Shown: positions 47,561 through 59,830, counted from the first letter of the stretch. The stretch: DNA of 64,000 bases from Gnetum montanum (GCA_015680685.1 MNCI01018132.1:44345-108344); one strand, 5' to 3'. The notes: a model not told the origin generated them from the letters alone. Numbers and translations are program-made.

Positions 47561-48710
47561 GATGTATTATGGGTTGAGGTATGAATGATTTATAGGATTT
47601 GCAAACTTTTTGCCATCCTTGTCTACCAGCTTGAAGGCCCCATTCCCATAGGCATTTGTGACCATGAATGGACCTTCCCAGTTTGTTGAGAATTTGTTCA
47701 CATGATCATGGACAACCTTGAGAATGAGGTCTCCTTTCTTCACTGGCCGTTGATGCTGGTTTGCATGATGCTTCTGCTATTTCCTATTATGATATTACTA
47801 TATGCAACCTAGTGTCTATGCACACTCCTCCTCTATGGAGTCAAGGTCGATAATCCTCGACTTGTTGTTTTGGGCTTCGCTCATGACATTCGATAGGATC
47901 ATTCGAAGTGATGGTACCTACAAATCAAGAGGTAACACCGCTTCAGATCCATAAACAAGATTATAAGGTGTCCTACCTATCACAGTACTCCACATCATCC
48001 TATAAGACCATAGCACATAGAGGATTTATTCATGCCATCGCCTCTTGCTATTATTAAGCATTTTCTTGAGCAAGTTGATGATGGACTTGTTCGTATCTTT
48101 TGCTTGTCCATTTTCCTGTGGGTAGTATGGTGAGGAGAATGATTAGCTAATGCCAAGATTGTTGTAGAAGGTTTTTGTTTTTGCACTACTGAACTATGGG
48201 CTATTGTAGGTCATAATAGTCATGAGAAGCCCAAAAATTATCATGATGTTGTCTAAGATGACATGGCAAACTTGCTGGGATGTAGTCTTCCTTAGGGGAA
48301 TAGCCTCCACCCACTTTGTAAAATACTCGGTGGTGGTGATGATGAAGCTATGCCCTGTGGAGGACTTAGGTGTGATAGGTCCTATGATGTCTAGTTCCCA
48401 TCGCTGGAAAGGCCACGTGATCTGCATTGGATGCAACTCTATAGGCGAAACGTGTATCATATTTTCATATCTTTGGTACATATCACAAGTCTTGAATTTG
48501 GCTAGGAAATCATGCTCCATGTGAGGCCAGTAGTACCCTAGGAATATAATTTTTATAGCCATGGCCCTGGGTGCTATGTGTCCATCACATAGTCCTTTGT
48601 GTACCTCATTAATGACCTTCTGTGCTTGCTCCTCGTTTATGCATGCCAACAATATCCTGTCATAGAAGTGTTTGCATAGGGTGTTGTCTCCCATGAGCAC
48701 ATATTACTGA
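47561..48710 (-). pseudogene. pol: Tat-3 integrase relic
   Basis: A 168-codon open stretch (48194-48700) contains the zinc-finger region (CDGHIAPRAM, YYWPHMEHDF, CDMYQRY) and the DDE core start: FQRWELDIIGPI with the first Asp, then FTKWVEAIPL. The second Asp lies near TIMTYN, where the usual D of DNG is lost. To the left, in another frame, ENGQAKDTNKSI and GRTPYNLVYGSEAVLPLDL give the end of the core. KGDLILKVV, WEGPFMVTNAYGNGAFKL is the C-terminal domain, which ends near 47570. Joins element cDNA to target DNA; inactive here. Confidence 0.85.
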
Positions 48711-48879
48711 GCACGCTTGCAGATTCCATCCCTCTGGGTAGATGTCAATCCACTTGGGGGCTTTCCATGTTCTAGGTAGGCTTTAATGTTAGCGTACCAC
48801 TCCTAGGTGTTTGCAGCACTAGCAGAGGATACGTGTACAACTTGAGTGATAGGCTTCATACACTTGTTAATTGAAGCTG

Positions 48880-49290
48880 GAAAACTTGCGAACAGGTGTT
48901 GTGGCACATTTAACGCTAGGGTGGCCAGGGCATCTACTATGGTGTTTTCATCGCATGGCATGTGTTGAAGGTCCATTGTTGTAAACTATTTGAGCAAAGT
49001 TTTTGGTAGGTCATTGTAGGGTTGTAGGTGTGTAGCTTTGCAAGTGTAGACCTTAATGATTTGATTCATAACAAGTTATGAATTGCCACAAATTTTTAGG
49101 TGTTGGATGCTTAATGCTTGGGCTACTAAGAGGCCCCTGAGTAACCCTTTGTACTCTACCACATTGTTTGTACAAAGGAATGCAAAATGATAAGCAAAAG
49201 GTTACATTTCCCTAGAGGGGAATGTAATGATGGTAGCAGCACTACCCCCTCATGTGGTCAAGGCATTGTCGAAATTTAAAGTAGCTTCAA
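48880..49290 (-). pseudogene. pol: Tat-3 second, archaeal-like RNase H
   Basis: Minus strand after the RT-linked RNase H: LNFDNALTT-x-GGSAATII (first catalytic Asp), PFAYHFAFLCTNNVVEYKGLL (the conserved TNNxAEYxAL block with Glu), SIQHLKICGNS-x-LVMNQI (D of GDS replaced by N), and MPCDENTIVDALATLA (the conserved ADALA block). This extra RNase H marks Tat-lineage elements and is separate from the ancestral RNase H at 49300-49660. Three stops (TGA/TAA/TAG) interrupt it. Confidence 0.82.
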
Positions 49291-50880
49291 GATGTGATGG
49301 GATGACATTGATAGTGCTAACATGCTCATTAGGGAATTCAGGATCTATGATTGCCCGATCATCGATAGGTGAGGTCATGAGTTGTGTTACTATAGCTTGA
49401 CCCTTTGTTGATGATTGGCTCACATAATGCAAATCGAATTTTGCTATTATGGCTTTACATTGGGCTATCCTAATACTCTCGTATAGATTATTTGTGATAG
49501 CCTGGAATACATTGCTCTTGTAAATGATGTTAACTTTGCTACGAAATAGGTAGTGCCTCCACTTCTTTAATGCAAACACTAGGACAAGGAAGTTTCTCTC
49601 CACCTCATTGTATCTTGCCTCATACGCTATCAATGCATGACTTAGATAGTACACTAGAATCTCAAAGCCATCATCTCATTTTTGACATAATAGTACCATG
49701 ATAGACATGTTTGAGGTGGCAAGGTAGATGAAGAAAGGCTTATCCCTCTCTGGTGGGTAAACAGTTGGGAGGTATAAAAGCTCTTTCTTCAGATCATCAA
49801 AGGCCTATTGGCATTGTGTTGTCTATTCAAAGTTAACCCCCTTCTTTAGTAGATGTTGCATGGGGTGTAACTTGTCAGTCAACTTTGCTATAAACCTTTT
49901 GATGAATTGTATCCTACCTTGTAACCTATGCAATTCTTTAAGATTTTTAAGGGATGCCAAATTAATGATGGCCTTAACTTTGTCAGGGTCTACTCATATT
50001 CCATCCTCCAATACCAGAAACCCAAACATGTGTCTAGTTCTCACCTCGAAGACACTTTTTTGGGTTAAGGCATAAATCATGCATTTGGCATCGCTTGAGA
50101 ACTATGCCTAGATTGTTGGGATGATTAGTAGCCTCTTTAGGTTTGATTGCTATGTCATCTACGTAGTCATTCAGTATTTCTAGGATGTAGTCACTAAAGA
50201 CGTATGTCATGGCTTGCTGGTAGGTTGCTTCGTTATTCTTGAGCCCAAAGGGCATCATAGTGTAATAAAAAGTCCCCCATGGGATCATGAAGGTTGTTGT
50301 TAACTGATGTTCTAGGTTGATGCAAATTTGGTTATAGCTGGAGAGACTGTACATGAAGGATAACAGAGTATGACTAGCCATAGTTTTGATGAGTTGATCA
50401 ATATTCGGTAGTGGAAAGTCATTCTTGATCATGGATTTTTTTAGATCTTGAAAGTCTATATAGATATGTATTCCTCCTATTTTCTTAGAAACCACCACGA
50501 TGTTCAAAACCCACTCTAAGTAATCAATTGCCCGAATGAAACCAGCTTGATAGAGCTTGGTGATTTCATCTCATACAGCTAGTGCAATTTCTGGTTTAAC
50601 CTTGCAAGACTTTTACTTGATTGCTTTCATCTGTAGATCTAAGATAATGTTGTGCTATATAAGCCTTGATTCTAAACCCGACATGTCATTGTAAGACCAT
50701 GTGAATACTTCTATGTTGTCTTGCAGTATCTTGGATACATCTTTGTGTGTTTGCGAATCTAGGAGGGAGCTAAGTTTTAACTTTTGTATTTTCCCCCTGG
50801 ATGTGGTCACAGGAATCTCAATGAGAGGATACTCGGTTACGTCCCTGGCCTCTAAGTCTAGGGCTTGGACTAGATATTTG
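49291..50880 (-). pseudogene. pol: Tat-3 reverse transcriptase and RNase H relic
   Basis: A 157-codon open stretch (50034-50507) carries RT blocks: IHIYIDFQDLKKSMIKNDFP, FMYSLSSYNQI, TTTFMIPWGTFYYTMMPFGL and NDYVDDIAIK. The YVDD catalytic motif is intact, but the usual FLDxxxGYNQ is FMYSLSSYNQ. The RNase H region at 49250-49654 includes YEARYNEVERNFLVLVFALK and WRHYLF. 49660-50030 between them is broken by stops. The N-terminal blocks extend right to about 50880. Copies element RNA into DNA; this copy is dead. Confidence 0.88.
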
Positions 50881-51159
50881 GGCTAGTCTGAGGATGTTTC
50901 TAAGGATGCTATAGTGCTATCTACGGATGATTCCCAGACTATTGACTTGAGGTCCAGTTGTCTTGCAAGCTCGTTGTGTGGACCTGTCAAGGCTAGAGAT
51001 GAAGAAAGATCATGATGCATGGCCATTTTTGCTTAACTTTCCACAATGAGATTAAATGCAAAGTTAAGGGATACTTGTTTGTAGCAATAGTGCATAGTAA
51101 ACATTTGTAAATCAGCAATGAGATGTGTACAGTTGAAATAATTATAGATTATGACGCAA

Positions 51160-51600
51160 AATTTGCAACCTACCAGTTTAAAGTCATAGCAAATTGCATG
51201 GATGCAAAAGTGTAAAATTGCTATTTTAAGGTCTTTGCAGACTACTAATGGGTTAGATTCACAACTTAAAAGTATTATTTTAATGTCTTTGCAGATTGCT
51301 AACAGGCTACTCTAGCGAAACTACAAAGTATTGGTTTAAGGTCTTTACGGACTACTAATGAGATTGAAGTTACATGTTAGGACTTCTAGTTTAAGGTCTT
51401 TGTGGACTGCTAACTTGTTAGAATTGCTAGTTTAAGGTCTTTATAGACCACTAATGAGATTGAAGTTGTGAGTTAAAATTACTAGTTTATGGTCTTTGCA
51501 GACCGCCTAGGTGCAAAAGTTCGAAGATGCTAATTTAAGGTCTTTGTGGATTGCTAACTAGTTCTTTTTGCAAAGGACAATGGCTAGTTTAAAGTGGATC
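51160..51600. repeat. TAGTTTAAGGTCTTTGCAGACT array upstream of the antisense gene
   Basis: About eight imperfect units, such as TAGTTTAAGGTCTTTGTGGACT followed by GCTAAC, 45-65 bp apart. They lie between the RT start and the antisense gene's TATA box. Confidence 0.85.
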
Positions 51601-51730
51601 AAAGTTCTTGGTTGGGCCCACCTACCATAATGCAAAAAATGCTGCTATGCTATGGGGAATGCTACACTATACAAACACCCCAACATTAATTGGGGAGAGA
51701 GAATGGCAAGTTCCTTTTCATCGTTTTGGC

Positions 51731-51738
51731 TATAAATA
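51731..51738 (+). promoter_or_regulatory. TATA box of the antisense gene
   Basis: TATAAATAGG on the plus strand, 142 bp before the first ATG (51873). It is opposite in direction to the LTR promoter of Tat-3. A strong plant-type TATA box; activity is inferred only from sequence and position. Confidence 0.6.
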
Positions 51739-51872
51739 GGCATTTACCCCTGATAAACTCATCATTTTCACCATAACAATGCAGAGCCTACATTCAAAGC
51801 ATAGAGTGATTATGCTAACCAAAAGCAAGTCAATTTAGCAGAGTAACTAAGAAAGAATTGGCAATTGAAACA

Positions 51873-54800
51873 ATGGCTCCCAGGAAAGAGCGCAAACACC
51901 TAGCACTCACCAAAGTGGACGAAGTGAAAGAGACCCTGGGGCATGTGTCATAAGTGCACATCATGGTGTGAGACGAGATCCCATCGGCCTAGTAATTTTT
52001 TGTTGCCACACTAGGCTAATTCTGCTACGCTATTGCCTTTGTGTATTTTGATATGCTACATGCATGGAGAGAGTCGTGCTACGCTATCTGCTAACTGCTA
52101 ATTTTGCTACGCTATATGCAAATTCCACTTGAACATGATGTTAACATTTGCTGTTGTGTTATGTAGGATGGTGCTAAAGAAAATCTTAATTGTCCTAGAA
52201 TTCATAGGGGTCTTGTGCTGCCTGAGTGAACCAGTGGCCAACGTTCCTGTACCCCATGCATGTATGGGGTAGTAGACGGTTTGGTTCTGAGAAGGTGCAT
52301 AGGACTTCTTGAAATTTCTCCTCCAGCACTTTAGTGTGATCATTTGGTCACACTTGTCAGAGGAGGTAGCAGTTGTAGTGATAGAAACCCTATTTCCTGG
52401 GACATATCATGGTATTCTGAGATTTTTGATGGATATAGCAATTAGGAGTAGGCAGGGAGAAGGATTCAGTCAACACCCAAAAATTTTGAGGTGTCTAGCC
52501 TAGGTCTAGGAGATGCCCGAATACAATTGCTACCATTTGTACAACACCTTGTTTATTACCCATCACATGGGAACTTGGTTCCAAAACCCACCAAGAATCG
52601 TTTACTATGATGGAAGATGAGTTCTGTAAACATATTCTGCTATGTTATGCAATACTTGCTGCACTAGGCAAATGTTAACTGCGTGTTTTTGTTACAAAGT
52701 TTTTTATCAACAAGAATGGGCTTCATGGTGATATGAATGTGTTGGCCTTGGCACGGATGGTGTTGCGGGAGTTTTCTTCTACTAAGAATATCTATGTAGG
52801 TGTGATAGGCCAATGTAGGGGTGAGTACAAAAGCTACCCAACCCAGTACTCCTAGCTCTATGACAAATGCAAGGAGTTCGGTTAGTTGGATGAGGATTAG
52901 GAATCCCTTAGACTGATCATTGTTGAACATGTATTGGTGGATCTTCCACCATTCCAATTGTCATTTAAACCTAGTAAGCTAAGATGTGAGTTGCTTGCAT
53001 ATTCAAGTGTTGCTCCTGTTTTTCTACTAGTTCTGCTTTATGTAAGTTTTTTACTTTTTTCCTATGCAAACTGCTACGATGGCAAAGAAGTTTGAGGAGG
53101 TGACGGTGATCACCTCTGGGCATCATGAGGCCAACATCTACTTCAAGTATAGGGAGGTAGATGAGACCTAATGTTGGCTTTGTAACAGGGCCTTAGAATC
53201 ACTAACTAACCACCTTTGGGATGCTGGGCTCATGGAATTGTTCCTGGCCATGAACCTAAGCATCCTTGCTACTGAGATGCTTGCCCTAGTCAACTCCTTT
53301 TCTGAAAAGGTAAACCGCTTTGGCATACGTGTGCAAGGTGTACTGGTGGTCCTTGAAGTCAATGACCAACTATTCATGGACCTCTTCGGTGTCCCCACTG
53401 ATGGTCTCCTTGTAGGGGTAAAGAACTAAAAAGAGGCAAACTATTAGGGGGGCATTGAGAAGTGGCTAGGGATGGCAAAAGGGAAAAAGAGGATTCTTAT
53501 GGGAAAAGAAAAGCTGAAAGTAGTCAAAAAAATTTACCCCATCTTCTATGCCCATTCTTTCCCTTATCTACTTTTCCAAGGAAAGATCATTGGAATTGAG
53601 CAAGCTTGGGTGATGAGGGAGGTCATGGAAGAGTGGGCCCATTACAACTAGGCTAGGCATCTCTGCAAAGGCTTGCAAGCTAAAATGGTCAAGCTTCATA
53701 AGAAGTAAGAGTCTCATTTCAATGTGCATCATGATTTTTATGTAGCATGCTTGTGATGTTTCATGGAATTCTTGGTGGTCTGTGAGAATGGAGTTTGGGT
53801 TATGCAAGATCGTAACTCGATTTCCAAACAATGAATCTGCCAAGTCTTCTAGATCACCCAAGCCCAGGATCCCCCAAAAGCTATTGGGAAGTCATTTTCT
53901 ATGACGACTAAGGATTAGGTGGCCTGCAACTTCTGTGGCCAGGACAATGTAGGAGAGGCATCCCCTGCTGCTATGGGTAGTGTATCATAGGGGAAACGTC
54001 TCATTGTGGAGATGGTGGCCACCAAGTTGTGGCGAAAGAGGTCTCATCTAGCTGAGGAGCCTCCCTGTATGGAAGAAGAAGAGGGATGAACACTGCACTT
54101 CAAGCTACACATGATATCACCCCCCATTGGTAAATTCTTTTTTCTATGCTTGTTTGTCTACTTATTTGATTAATTTCTACTACGCTATGCTATGCTAGGT
54201 AGCGTAGCATAGCACAACATCCATTTTAAGTTAACATGTTATAAGCTAATGCGAACACACATTGCTGCCAGAGGAAGAAGAGGAAGAAGAAGAAGGTGAC
54301 GAAGAGATGTTGACCCCTGAAATGGGGGTAGCTAATAAAGATGCATGGGCCCTGGCCATAGAGGGAAGGGCCCTGGTCAAGAGAGAAGGAACCCCCTCCA
54401 TGAAGGAAGGGGATCCCATCGACAAAGAAAATGCTCCTGCTGATGAGGAGGATGTTTTGGATGATGAGGAGGATTGCCCCACTAATGGGGAGGATGCTGG
54501 TGCCTTAAAAAGAAAGGCCCTAGCGAATAAAGAGGAAGCTCATGTCAACCAGGAAGGAACATCTACTGATGATTCCTTTGTTAAGTACATTCTAGCTTCA
54601 GAGAAGCAGATGAACATGGAGGGTTCTATCATGGTGTTAAGCTAGCAAGGAGAGGAGCTACAACTAGATGCTGGTGAGTTTGACGATATTTTCGACAGTA
54701 TGTCGATGGGCGATCCCCCTGCTATCACCCCTGAGGGTTTGCTGGGTAGGAGCCATTACAATTTCATTTGTGTTTCCCATCATCTTTATTGTAGCCCATC

Positions 54801-56079
54801 TCGGTCATGACTGATGTATTTGATTATATGGTAGTCACCAATGTTGACACTGTAGGACCTTCCCCGATTTGGCTGGAACCATGGGTCGAGACCCCTGGCA
54901 AGTTTACATTCATGTAGGGGGTTGTCGATGACATGATCTACCATCTTAAGCAGGTTGATCTAGAAGTGGGTATGTGAAGTGGCCATGCTAGGTTTTTTAA
55001 ACTACTATGCTAGACTTTTTGGATTGCTAAATTTTGCCATGCTACTGTGATTGATGCACTTTTATTTGTGATAATAGCCTCTCACCTCAAGTGGGACTCG
55101 AAATGAGTAGTAAAGGTGGACGTCGTGCTTACATTTTCTCCTGAAGTGACCAAGGTGCCTTTTCACATATATGACGAGGTTAGCAAATGTGCATTACACT
55201 AGACATGCTCCTTGTGGAAGTGTAGGCACCTAAATGAAGACCTATGGAAGTGGGTCTAGAGGCAAGAGAGAGAAAAGGCCAATCTGGCTATCGAGGTGGG
55301 AGACCTCCATTCTAGGAACAAATTCCTCTTGGCTCATGATACCAATGATGGTAGTTGGTGCACTACCATAATAGATTATGCAAGATATTCAATGGCTGTG
55401 CAGCACAACAAAGAGGCCATCCACGAGATAATTGAATAGTCGATGTAGATGGACTTGTTGGCTCAGAAGAACCATGATTGGAAGGGTTATAGCACTAGAG
55501 TTTACAAGTGGGAGCAGTCCTAGAAAAACCATAAGCACATGTATAAATTGAAATGTTCCACCTATTGTAAACAATATCAGGATGCTTCGGTGAAGTTGTA
55601 TACCCATGAAGCATTCCTAGATGCCGTCAGTGCTTTTGAAGCCTACAACAAGTTCATGCAACAAGTGACGGTCAGAAAATCACTTGAGTGGGAAGTGAAT
55701 CTCCCTACAGGGGAGATCACCACTACCTCCTTTTCTCTAGGACTACTAATATGGACAACCATCAAAAAGGGGAAAGCTACTACAAGTGCTGAATTAAGTG
55801 ATAGGCATTTGGTGGATGTCACAGAGGAGGAGGTTTGGAACCACCGTGGGATCGGATTGGACCACATACCCCCTGAGATAGATGCGGGGCCATCTTGGGT
55901 CAGTCACTTTCTACAATGCAACAGTTTATGTTTTTCTAGCCTTTATGTCTAATTCTAGCTGACTACTTCATTTTATGGTGCAAATTCCAAATGAAGAAGT
56001 AGGGCCCCTAGAGGGCAGAAATGATGACATGAAAGAAGGTGATGTAGAGGGAGATGATGTAGGGGAAGATGATGCATGA
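51873..56079 (+). pseudogene. spliced antisense gene between protease and RT of Tat-3, unrecognised family
   Basis: Proposed exons: 51873 to about 51990 (MAPRKERKHLALTKVDEVKE); about 52166-52630 (FLKFLLQHFSVII, LFPGTYHGILRFL); about 52695-52985; about 53068-54129, the largest, with LSILATEMLALVNSFSEKVN and VVLEVNDQLFMDLFGVPTDG; 54272-54745, strongly acidic (EEEEEEEEGDEE, repeated DDEED); 54856-54969; 55078-55898, helical; 55984-56079, acidic, ending GEDDA and TGA. Donors GTAAAT, GTATGT and GTCAGT are good. The last acceptor is CAA where CAG is expected. AATAAA follows at 56146. About 25 stops, mainly TAG/TGA for CAG/CGA. Opposite in strand to gag-pol. Related copies are at 97-1311 and 38728-43235. 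Family and function unknown; exon limits read by eye. Confidence 0.7.
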
Positions 56080-56145
56080 CAACAGGGATTTTTATTTTTG
56101 TATTTTTTGTAAAACTATTACAAACATTGTTGAAGTAGAATTTTG

Positions 56146-56151
56146 AATAAA
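56146..56151 (+). terminator. AATAAA poly(A) signal of the antisense gene
   Basis: 67 bp after the proposed stop codon, followed by an A-rich stretch. Confidence 0.5.
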
Positions 56152-56229
56152 AAATAGATTATCAAAAGATCGGTGCTACTTGTTTATGGGTTATCTATGT
56201 GATCAGTTTTTTTAATGTTTTAAATATGT

Positions 56230-56360
56230 CTTTCTTTTAGGCCATTTTGGGCCATTTCTAGTTTTAGGCCATTTTGGGCCATGGGATGGTAATCTAATTT
56301 TAGGCCATTTGGGGCCATGGGATGATATAGTTTTAGGCCATTTGGGGCCATGGTGTGAAT
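56230..56360. repeat. TTTTAGGCCATTTTGGGCC array downstream of the antisense gene
   Basis: About five units containing the near-palindrome GGCCATTTTGGGCC. The counterpart is at 1550-1830 in Tat-1. Confidence 0.85.
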
Positions 56361-56499
56361 AGAAGATATGTTAAAGATTTTAGAAAATTAAGTTGGTGAA
56401 CCTTGTGTAGATGGATGAATGAGAAGCCAATAAGCGGTAAATGTACAAAGGATGTTAACTGGGTAGGAAGCAGTGGGGTTGCTACACTATGCATAATTT

Positions 56500-57130
56500 C
56501 TTTTTGACCCATCATAGATTTAGTGAGGTGTAGGGCCAAGATGCTTTGCCAGGGCATTTGTCTACATCATTGTCATTCGCTTGGAAGGGAAACTCGACCC
56601 ACGCATTTTCATTTTCTGAGCTAGCGTGTTGGGCCAGCTCTTTTGCTAGATACTTAGTGTCTACAGAGACAAGCACCTCACTCTTAGAGGTTATGACCTT
56701 TGAGCCCTGTTCCATATCGACATTATTGATTACTTGCATTGCTACCTTATTGCTGTGGATTACCACATCCTTGCCTGCATAGGCTAGATGGATCTTTTAA
56801 TGTATGGGTGAAGAGACTGCCCTAAGTTATGCTAACCATGACCTCCCCAATATTAGGTTAAACCTAGGCATCTCTTCCACCATGATAAATGTTTCATTAG
56901 TGGGGAACTGGTCCCCTTCCACAATGTTAATGTGGACTGTGTCTTTCACCATGACCCATGCCCCATTGAACAGCTTTAGGCATGATGTCGTGGGTCTGAT
57001 TTGGTGGACCAAACCTAGCTTATTCACAATGGAGAATGGGATGACGTTGGTAGTAGCCCCATCATCAATGTGTACCCTTTGGATCTTATGTTGACCAACC
57101 TGAATTGTGATGAAAAGAGGTGATTATTCA
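56500..57130 (-). pseudogene. pol: Tat-3 aspartic protease relic
   Basis: The minus strand reads ITIQVGQHKIQRVHIDDGAT then TNVIPFSIVNKLGL (57010-57120). This is the retropepsin active-site loop, D-D-G-A-T in place of the D-x-G-S/A-x-x-N of Tat elements. It is followed by EMPRFNLILGRSWLA near 56830, the ILGRxWL block. The part to 56512, VVIHSNKVAMQVINNVDMEQ, is the segment after protease. One stop separates the last two blocks. Cleaves the gag-pol polyprotein in active relatives. Confidence 0.8.
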
Positions 57131-57880
57131 CCTAACCCTTTTTAGGGTTTTCCCTAATGGAATCGTCAAAGAAAGTCAATTAGGATGGCTATGGTTCTGC
57201 AGGTGCAGAAGGAAGCATGACTGAGTGGATTTCTTTGTCTTCTACTAGCATGTTCTTGTCAATCAGAATTTCCATTAACATGTAAACTAGAGCCTCACGG
57301 TATGTAGTAGAAGTCATAATCAGCTCATACAGGCTCAACGTTGTGTTTTTCTACTTTAGAGTTTTCTTGACTTGAGTGAGAGCGCTTAAAAGGTCTGGGC
57401 CACCTTCCTTTTTACTGCCTTTCTCCTCTTCCATTCATCCTAGGAGGTGAATTTCCCAAGGAGGGATAGTTTCAAGTCTAGGGTTAGACCCTTTCGGATG
57501 AGGTGGTGATGACTGTGCACGTGTTGCAACGTTATCTTTCAGGAATGAGGACGTAGATGTAGAGGGCAAGGGCGTAGGCTTGGAAGTACCTGGGATGGTA
57601 CGTTTCATTGACACCTCACCAATCAAATGCTCTTCTTATTTTCTTAGATGAGAAGGCTACGGTGCCATCTTATGTGGGGTAGGGGTGATTGAATGGCTTG
57701 GCCCCTTGATGACGAATGGCACCAACTGTGTTAATTCATGAGGTGGTGGTGTAGTTTTGTTAATCGACAGTGTAGGGGTAGATGTCTGGGGAGGGACTCT
57801 AAAAAAATTGGTTGCTATGGAGTTTGTTGGACTATTGGTGGTGTTGTTGCACCATGCTGAGGCACATGAACCACAAATGA
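57131..57880 (-). other. Tat-3 gag-protease linker
   Basis: Ser/Pro/Thr-rich minus-strand frames (for example PGTSKPTPLPSTSTSSF near 57560). No domain recognised. Confidence 0.5.
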
Positions 57881-59830
57881 TCATTGTGGTGGTTTAGGAT
57901 TATTATCAACGCTGATGGTGTCGATAATGTAACTAGCTTTGTTGGCATTAAGAGGATCCATATAGACATGCAGGGATTAATTTTTGGGATGTACTAGGTT
58001 GATTTTATTTAGAACTAGTTTCCCTTGATCAATCATTGTTTGGATATCATCTTTTAACACCATGTAGTAATCCGTGTTGTGACCACACTATTGATGGTAG
58101 TCACAGAACTGCTCCAACCTAAAATTCTTAGGAACTGGTAGCTCATTGGGCAAGGCCAAGGATGGGTTCCTAAGCAGTTCATATTACTGTTGATGTTTTT
58201 TGACTTCCTCCTCTGACATTGGCTTGTGTTGGATATACCCTACTGCCAATAATTACTTCAAAAGTTATGAAGGTTTGACTGGTAGTGTAGTATACTTAGA
58301 GTAGTCTTTATAGTGAAATTTTGGCTTAGGCAAGGCAGATGCTTCAGATGTCGATGTGGAAGGTTGGGCAATGTTGTTTGGTGTGGGTGTGGAGTTAGTT
58401 GTTGGTGCGGCTACTTTCTTGTTGTTCTTTTTGTTGTTGGGTTTGGCTTCATATGCCATAATGGCCATTGTGGCTGTTGCAACCTTGCCCTTGTCCTTGT
58501 CCTTCTTTGTGAAAGTGTTCTTGTATGCACCATAGGCAAGGCCTTTGCCTACCTCGGCCATGTCTTGTATGCTCTTAGTCTAGACGAAAGCCTGAATAAG
58601 AGTTCGTGGAGTGAGATAGTACAGTTTAGACTTAATAAAGTCATTCATTGCACCCTTAAAGATAGCCAACCAATGGGCCTCCACGATGGGTTCCTAGATC
58701 TTGTTAAGGGTAGCACTCCACTGTTGTATGAATTTCTGGACTGGTTCCAGTGGATCTTGCTTCACACTCATTAGCTAATCCAACGTAACTTCTGGTCTCA
58801 AGTTATACTTGAAACACATTATGAAGTGGATTAGGAGCTCCTCCAAGGTTGAGATGGAGGAGCATGGAAGTACGTGATACCAGTCTAGGGCTTTTCCCAT
58901 CAGAGACATAGCAAATACATGGATAATTGTATGTGGCCATTGTTGCAAAAGAAGGGACTTGGATCTGAATGTGACAAGATGCATGTTGGGATCACCCTCC
59001 CCGTTGTATTTTATGAAATGGGGGAGTGGCATCCCAGGGGGTAAAGTTAGCATGGGGACTGCTGTGCTAATGGGATCATCCTGGTAGAAGTTTTTGGCTT
59101 GTACTATGTTAGAACCAACAACCTTGAGGTATTTGATTTCCTTAGTAAGGGTCTGGATAAGCTGGAATGCTTGATCTAAACCCAGGGATGATGCAGATGG
59201 TTGGGAAGCTACAGGGCTAGCTCCCATTTGTGGCATGGCAGGGGCAATGACGTGACCCATAGGTGGTGCCATTGGGATGACCCCTATGAGTAGTGCTGCT
59301 TGTGCTATCCACCACCCGATAGGTGGTGCTGTTGGAGTAGTAGTCGCTAGTTGTGCCACAAGATAGGTCGTTTGTGTGGCTGGTGGGATAGACCATAGTC
59401 TCGTGATTGGTTGTACCATTTGCGGGACATGGTACATTTGGTGGTGAGTGTAGTGGGACATCTACGATGACTATGAAATAGGAGGAGAAGAAAACAGGGT
59501 CCACCATGTGGGCAGGACTAGGCCTGTCACTTACGGTGGAACAGGTGTAGACACCAGAATGGATGCATTAGTTGCATGCAACTGTGATGTAGGTACAATG
59601 TGAATGTTGGGTAGGGTAGCCATGATTGGTGTGTGATGTAAAATAGTAATGGGTTGGAAAATGGTTTGCAAAGGAGTAATGGCTGAGAATGAGATAGGGG
59701 AGTAGGCATGTTGATATGCTGAAGGCATGGCATGGCTACTCATTATTGATAGAACTGTAGGTTGTGATGATGCGAATGTAATCACAAAGGAAGTGGTAGT
59801 AGAGAGTGGGTTTGTCCAGAAAGACAAGGT
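57880..59830 (-). pseudogene. gag: Tat-3 gag relic
   Basis: A 228-codon open stretch (58775-59461) holds a Pro/Ala/Met-rich N-terminal part and then the gag core: LTLPPGMPLPHFIKYNGEGD, HLVTFRSKSLLLQQ, VFAMSLMGKALDWYHVLP, LLIHFIMCFKYNL. A second open stretch (58265-58561) encodes a Lys- and Ser/Pro/Thr-rich segment (AYKNTFTKKDKDKGK, AAPTTNSTPTPNN), matching 3852-4049 in Tat-1. The C-terminal end is near 57900. Further N-terminal gag lies at 59527-59830. The GKALDWY motif is intact. Forms the particle in active relatives. Confidence 0.85.

Noticed and set aside
54246-54482. Serine-rich minus-strand frame (runs of Ser)
   Set aside because: It is the complement of the acidic GAA/GAG/GAT exon of the plus-strand gene, which has homologues at 40300-40640; the Ser frame does not.
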